A DNA stretch of 43,878 nt, taken from the NCBI RefSeq assembly GCF_001418415.1, contig NZ_LIQT01000093.1, forward strand, positions 1 through 43,878, written 5' to 3'. Position 1 is the first letter of the stretch. Each line of letters begins with the position of its first letter. The position numbers and the translations under genes were made by a program. Of the stretch, positions 40,601 through 43,878 are shown piece by piece. The DNA comes from Streptomyces hirsutus (lineage in GTDB: Bacteria > Actinomycetota > Actinomycetes > Streptomycetales > Streptomycetaceae). The notes beneath the pieces were generated by a model. The model was not told where the DNA came from and did no database searches. It saw only the letters and a list, made by a program, of their open reading frames with translations.

Positions 40601-40970
40601 AGTTCTCTGTCTGTCGAGGGTGCTGCGCGCAGCACGGCGTCTCCCCGGCGGGGCCGCGGTGCCGGGATGTCCCCGCCGGGCATGCGCACGGGCCGTTCCG
40701 GGCAACCGCCGAGGACCGGGACGGTGAGCGGGACCGCCGGGGAGGTGACCATGGACATGACCGTGGAGTGGACCACGGAGACGCTGTGGGGGACCACAAC
40801 TGAAGCACGGGTCACGGGAGTTGCCCCAAGTCCCCGCGCGACCGGCCGAGGGAGGCCGCCGGAAAAAGGATGGAGCCGATTCGCTTGTCGATACGTCTAT
40901 TCGACGACGTCCGTTCGACGACGCCGAAGTGACCGGATTACAGGTGCAGGTGTGACGGAGGTGCAGGACG

Positions 40971-41573
40971 ATGGCCGGTTTCCGAAGTCTGGCGAGACAG
41001 GTCCGAGATCCGCGGTGCGACCTGGCACTGCGGCGCTATTCGCTGCGCAAGTGCCTTGAGCGGTTCGCTCCGTACGGGCACAGGGCGACCTGGGACCATT
41101 TGTGCGCGCGTGCGGGATTCGACCCCGAGGACCGCTCCGTCGACCCGGCGCGGCTCGTGGCCGCACTGGACGAGCTGGAGGAGGCCCGCGCGGTCTGGCT
41201 GGGCTACGAGGTGGAGTTCGCCGAGCGCCGCAGGAAGGAGAAGCACGGCGGCCTGCGCAGGCCGGGCAGTGTGGACGACTGGCACCGGCTGACCTGGGGC
41301 GGTTTCGGTGTGGCCTGGTGCGACGACCCGGGAGTGCATCCGCGGGAGCCGCTGGCCGAGGTGCTGCGGCGGCTGATCGCCGCGCTGGAGCGCGAGCCGG
41401 GTACGGCCTGCCCCGTGTGCCGGGGGGAACGGCTCAGGTGGCGGTACGGCCTGGACCACGAGCCGTCGGCGGGACCGGTCTGCGCGAACTGCGGGATCCT
41501 GGTGCCGCGCCCCGTCCTGACCACCGAGGCGCTGGCGGACGCCAGGCGGTCGAAGGTGCTGGTGTCGGCCTGA
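40971..41573 (+). CDS. hypothetical zinc-ribbon protein
   Basis: A 200-residue protein, no family recognised. The N-terminal half is helical and basic (LRRYSLRKCLERFAPYG). A central WHRLTWGGFGVAWCDDPG is followed by a four-cysteine zinc ribbon at about 146-180 (CPVC ... CANC with GILVPRP). It is probably a DNA- or protein-binding protein. The ATG at 40971 has GGAGG nine bases upstream. It converges on soxR with a hairpin between. Confidence 0.75.
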   Translation: MAGFRSLARQVRDPRCDLALRRYSLRKCLERFAPYGHRATWDHLCARAGFDPEDRSVDPARLVAALDELEEARAVWLGYEVEFAERRRKEKHGGLRRPGSVDDWHRLTWGGFGVAWCDDPGVHPREPLAEVLRRLIAALEREPGTACPVCRGERLRWRYGLDHEPSAGPVCANCGILVPRPVLTTEALADARRSKVLVSA

Positions 41574-41578
41574 GGAGT

Positions 41579-41610
41579 GTGGGGGTGCGCCGGGGATGCC
41601 GCGCCCCCAC
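41579..41610. terminator. hairpin between the zinc-ribbon gene and soxR
   Basis: GTGGGGG(T)GCGC from 41579 pairs with GCGCCCCCAC ending at 41610, with one bulged T. It abuts both gene ends. Confidence 0.75.
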
Positions 41611-41612
41611 TG

Positions 41613-42119
41613 TCACGCGGCGCCGGTGTCGGTGCCGGCCTGCGGGGCGCCCGGCCCGGGGGACCCCTTCTCGGCCAGCAGCCGGGAACCCGTCAGACGG
41701 TCGCCGGAGACGTCGTCCGGGTTGGACAGGACGCAGGTGTCCAGCGAGAGGCAGCCGCAGCCGATGCAGTCGGTGAGGTGGTCGCGCAGCCTGTTGAGCT
41801 GCCTGATGCGCTCGTCCAGCTCCGCGCGCCACGCCTCGGAGAGGTGGGCCCAGTCGTCCCGGGTGGGGGTGCGTTCCTGGGGCAGTTCGGCGAGCGCCCC
41901 GCGGATCGTGGCGAGCGGGATGCCGACCCGCTGGGCGGCCCGGATGAAGGCGACCCGGCGCAGGGTGTCACGGGTGTAGCGGCGCTGGTTGCCCGAGGTG
42001 CGCCGGCTGCTGATCAGGCCCTTGGACTCGTAGAAGTGCAGGGCCGAGACGGCGGCGCCGCTGCGCGCGGCCAGCTGGCCGACCGTGAGCTCGTGGATCT
42101 TCTCCGGAATCTGAGGCAC
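41613..42119 (-). CDS. soxR: redox-sensitive transcriptional activator SoxR
   Basis: A 168-residue MerR-family [2Fe-2S] regulator. The winged helix has [20 protein letters not shown] and [21 protein letters not shown] dimerisation helix covers about 78-115. The cluster cysteines are 118, 121, 123 and 129 ([12 protein letters not shown]). In Streptomyces SoxR responds to redox-active secreted pigments and antibiotics rather than superoxide itself. The GTG at 42119 matches the known N-terminus ([10 protein letters not shown]); a GTG at 42137 would add six residues. Neither has a clean ribosome binding site. Confidence 0.95.
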   Translation of the reverse strand: MPQIPEKIHELTVGQLAARSGAAVSALHFYESKGLISSRRTSGNQRRYTRDTLRRVAFIRAAQRVGIPLATIRGALAELPQERTPTRDDWAHLSEAWRAELDERIRQLNRLRDHLTDCIGCGCLSLDTCVLSNPDDVSGDRLTGSRLLAEKGSPGPGAPQAGTDTGAA

Positions 42120-42158
42120 GCCTCGAAGGCTACCCACCCCGACGCGGTCGCCGGTCCG

Positions 42159-42201
42159 TTGACAAGGACCGTGCGGCCAACCATGCTAAGCAGTCGCTTA
42201 G
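42159..42201 (+). promoter_or_regulatory. promoter of the MaoC gene overlapped by a TetR-type operator
   Basis: TTGACA at 42159-42164 and ATGCTA at 42183-42188, spaced 18 bases, form a near-consensus sigma-70 promoter. The palindrome CTAAGCAGTCGCTTAG at 42186-42201 overlaps the -10 box. A related site lies in front of the tetR gene at 43423, so binding of that regulator would block this promoter. Confidence 0.75.
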
Positions 42202-42250
42202 GCATGCGCGCGGGTGGCGCGTGCGATCACATGACGCGGGAGGCCGGGAC

Positions 42251-42712
42251 ATGGCAGAGCCGAGAATCTTCACGTCCGTCGACGACCTGAAGGCGGCGGT
42301 GGGCGAGCAGCTGGGGTACACGGACTGGCTGGAGGTCGACCAGAAGCGGATCGACCTGTTCGCCGAGGCCACCGGCGACCACCAGTGGATCCACGTCGAT
42401 CCGGAGCGGGCCGCGGCGGGCCCGTTCGGCACGACCATCGCGCACGGCTATCTGACGCTGTCGCTGCTGCCGCTGTTCGGCCCGCAGCTGCTCTCCGTCG
42501 AGGGCGTGAAGATGGGCGTCAACTACGGTACGAACAAGGTGCGTTTCCCCGCGCCCGTCCCCGTCGGGTCGCGGGTGCGTGCCACCGCGAAGGTCACCGC
42601 CGTCGACGAGGTGGCGGGCGGCGTCCAGGTGACCACGGCCTTCACCGTGGAGCGCGAGGGCGGCGACAAGCCGGTGTGCGTGGCCGAGTCGGTGGCCCGG
42701 TACTACCTCTGA
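42251..42712 (+). CDS. MaoC family (R)-specific enoyl-CoA hydratase
   Basis: A 153-residue hot-dog-fold hydratase. The hydratase motif is FAEATGDHQWIHVD, with the catalytic Asp/His pair, then GTTIAHGYLTLSLLP. It hydrates trans-2-enoyl-CoA. The ATG at 42251 has GGGAGG upstream. It converges tightly (18 bases) on a tetR gene that probably represses it, with related operators in front of both. Confidence 0.93.
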   Translation: MAEPRIFTSVDDLKAAVGEQLGYTDWLEVDQKRIDLFAEATGDHQWIHVDPERAAAGPFGTTIAHGYLTLSLLPLFGPQLLSVEGVKMGVNYGTNKVRFPAPVPVGSRVRATAKVTAVDEVAGGVQVTTAFTVEREGGDKPVCVAESVARYYL

Positions 42713-42730
42713 GGCCCGGCGGGTCGTGCG

Positions 42731-43378
42731 CTACTCCGCCCGGGCGGCGTCCGTGCGCTCGGCGCCGACCATGCGCAGGACGAGGTCGGCGTAGAGGGCG
42801 CCGACCTCCTCGGGGGTGCGGGAGCCGTTGACGTTGAACCAGCGCGCCACGTCGATGCAGAGGGAGAGCACGGCGAGGGTGGTCCCCCGCACGTCGGGGA
42901 CGTCGAACTCGCCCGAGCGCACCCCTTCCTCGATGATCCCGCGCACCTCGGCGTCGACCAGCCGGCGCAGGGCGATGATCTCGGCGCGGGCATCGGGGCC
43001 GAGCGAGTCGAGTTCGTACTGCACGACCCGTGCGGTGGTGCGCCCGCCGGCGTGCCAGCGGACGAAGGAGCTCACGGCCTCGGCGAGGCGCCGGGTCGGG
43101 CTGCCCTCGGCGCGGGCCGCGGTGCGCAGGATGTCCAGGGCCTTCTCGTGGCCGATCCTGCTGATGCGGTGGAGCAGCTCTTCCTTGGTCTTGTAGTGGA
43201 TGTAGAGCGCGGCCGGGCTCATGCCGGCGCGGCCCGCGATGTCGCGGGTCGTCGTGGCGTGGTAGCCACGCTCCGCGAACGCCTCGACGGCGGCGAGCAG
43301 CAGCCGTCGGGCCGCGTCGGGCGTGACCTCACCCCACGGCTGCGCCTCGGCGCCGGCCGTCTCCTCCGCCGTACTCAT
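42731..43378 (-). CDS. TetR-family regulator of the MaoC gene
   Basis: A 215-residue TetR repressor. The helix-turn-helix region is at about 22-68 (RLLLAAVEAFAERGYHATTT, GMSPAALYIHYKTKEELL), with a ligand domain after it (VVQYELDSLGPDARAEIIAL). It resembles the KstR-type lipid regulators. The ATG at 43378 has GAGGTGA upstream. The operator-like site 45 bases before the start, like that in front of the MaoC gene, implies autorepression. Confidence 0.9.
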   Translation of the reverse strand: MSTAEETAGAEAQPWGEVTPDAARRLLLAAVEAFAERGYHATTTRDIAGRAGMSPAALYIHYKTKEELLHRISRIGHEKALDILRTAARAEGSPTRRLAEAVSSFVRWHAGGRTTARVVQYELDSLGPDARAEIIALRRLVDAEVRGIIEEGVRSGEFDVPDVRGTTLAVLSLCIDVARWFNVNGSRTPEEVGALYADLVLRMVGAERTDAARAE

Positions 43379-43422
43379 CGCTCACCTCATTCACTGGCAG
43401 GGGTAACACCATACCGGCAAGG

Positions 43423-43438
43423 GTGAGCGATCGCTTAG
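43423..43438. promoter_or_regulatory. TetR-type operator upstream of the second tetR gene
   Basis: GTGAGCGATCGCTTAG agrees at 12 of 16 positions with the MaoC operator CTAAGCAGTCGCTTAG and shares the half-site GCTTAG. Confidence 0.65.
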
Positions 43439-43442
43439 GAGC

Positions 43443-43476
43443 GGTCCCCGCCCACTCGTCCGAGCGGGCGGGGACC
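43443..43476 (-). terminator. hairpin after the YiaA-type gene
   Basis: GGTCCCCGCCC (43443-43453) pairs exactly with 43466-43476. A further CTCG/CGAG sits inside, giving almost continuous pairing. It begins 14 bases beyond the stop of the leftward gene. Confidence 0.8.
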
Positions 43477-43490
43477 GTGCCGCAGAGCGC

Positions 43491-43778
43491 TCAAAGCTTC
43501 TCGAACGGGTCGTGTTCCGCGAGGAGCTTCTCCAGTCGCGCCTGGTCCACCCGGCTCACGATCTGCCCGGCCTCCTGACGGTCACGGATGACCTTGGCCA
43601 GGGTGAAGGCGGAGGTGACGAGGTACAGGACGGCTATCGCCATGAAGCCGCGCACCCAGGCGTTGGCGTCGAGCCGGACGATGCCGAAGGCGGTCGCCCC
43701 CAGGGCGATGGCGAACGATGCGACGGCCTGACCGTAGAAGGCCGCCGTGTTCTGCTGCTTGAGGGGTGTGTCGCTCAT
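43491..43778 (-). CDS. YiaA/YiaB two-helix membrane protein
   Basis: A 95-residue inner-membrane protein of the YiaAB two-helix family, function unknown. The two helices are about 15-33 (AVASFAIALGATAFGIV) and 41-60 (GFMAIAVLYLVTSAFTLAKV). A cytoplasmic charged tail ends EKLLAEHDPFEKL. The ATG at 43778 is preferred. The frame extends upstream to a GTG at 43838, but that would place the start inside the long hairpin at the window edge. No clear ribosome binding site precedes either. Confidence 0.83.
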   Translation of the reverse strand: MSDTPLKQQNTAAFYGQAVASFAIALGATAFGIVRLDANAWVRGFMAIAVLYLVTSAFTLAKVIRDRQEAGQIVSRVDQARLEKLLAEHDPFEKL

Positions 43779-43825
43779 GGGAACAGGGTCGGCGTCCGCG
43801 GCGCTCCGCACATCCGTCGGGATAC

Positions 43826-43878
43826 TCAGATCCGCCACGGACCGGCTACTCAGACCGGCCGGTCCGTGGCGGATCTGA
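43826..43878. terminator. 20-bp perfect hairpin at the right edge
   Basis: Arms 43826-43845 and 43859-43878 are exact complements over 20 bases with a 13-base loop. It is probably the terminator of a gene beyond the window, or a leader structure of the YiaA-type gene. The window ends at the last base of the arm. Confidence 0.65.

Larger units (their letters stand above)
40406..40970. other. 565-base region without a convincing gene
   Basis: Holds the terminator at 40423-40461, a second hairpin at 40565-40600, and then sequence with no coding bias. From about 40860 it becomes AT-richer and contains the direct repeat TTCGACGACG at 40900-40909 and 40914-40923, probably the promoter region of the zinc-ribbon gene. 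A 20-codon open frame starting ATGGAGCCGATTCG at 40870 is possible but unsupported. Confidence 0.6.

Noticed and set aside
40870..40932. A 20-codon frame starting ATGGAGCCGATTCG before the zinc-ribbon gene
   Set aside because: The purine-rich stretch directly abuts the ATG without normal spacing, and there is no homology evidence; it may simply be promoter DNA.
1..43878. CRISPR arrays, rRNA genes, biosynthetic gene cluster
   Set aside because: No regularly spaced repeats, no rRNA sequence, and no polyketide, peptide or terpene synthases are present.

Overview
The window is a core segment of a Streptomyces chromosome with one accessory island in it. The evidence is uniformly high G+C with strong third-position G/C bias, GTG starts, GTGA/ATGA stop-start overlaps, mycothiol and F420-type enzymes, chaplins, DUF397 and whiJ-type regulators, and two genes with the rare TTA (bldA) codon. 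Gene order also fits the S. coelicolor stretch that, from memory, runs from parJ (SCO1662) and mshC (SCO1663) through chpC/chpH (SCO1674/1675) to soxR (SCO1697).

1-15.7 kb, core. A parJ homologue (PAC2 family) converges on a four-gene leftward operon: histidine phosphatase, DUF3090 protein, PI3/4-kinase-like SCO1664-family protein, and mshC of mycothiol synthesis. Next come corA, a ferritin-like protein, an LLM F420-type oxidoreductase, an aldo/keto reductase overlapping a RecD2-like protein whose ATPase motifs are eroded, an acidic hypothetical protein, a DUF5703 protein, the chaplins chpC and chpH, and an M20 peptidase. The chpH leader can pair its own Shine-Dalgarno sequence, and both chaplins carry the same motif at the same distance from the start codon.

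15.7-23.3 kb, accessory island directly after a tRNA-Leu(GAG). It holds a Septu-type pair (ptuA ATPase, ptuB HNH nuclease with an early TTA codon), a frameshifted 3' remnant of a UvrD-type helicase, a whiJ-like XRE/DUF397 pair divergent from an anti-sigma-type ATP-binding protein, a GNAT acetyltransferase with a TTA codon, an IS630-family element with an in-frame stop, and an unrecognised protein with a C-terminal CxxC.

23.3-34.8 kb, core. YchJ-type SEC-C protein; a gluconate module (gntR divergent from gntK-gntP); a membrane cytochrome b with a Tat-exported molybdopterin oxidoreductase; an APC permease; a repeat-like protein; a DMT transporter preceded by a roughly 200-bp hairpin element; a Nudix hydrolase; two DUF202 membrane proteins; and a quinone oxidoreductase.

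34.8-43.9 kb. An acyl-CoA region: an aminoglycoside-phosphotransferase-like kinase with an acyl-CoA dehydrogenase (a split counterpart of ACAD10/11), a TetR regulator and an SDR, with one operator motif in front of both transcription units. Then a Tat-exported NamZ-type protein, a zinc-ribbon protein, soxR, and a MaoC hydratase with its own TetR regulator; a second operator motif occurs in front of both of these. A YiaA-type membrane protein closes the window. Almost every convergent junction has a perfect or near-perfect GC hairpin. No rRNA or CRISPR array was seen.
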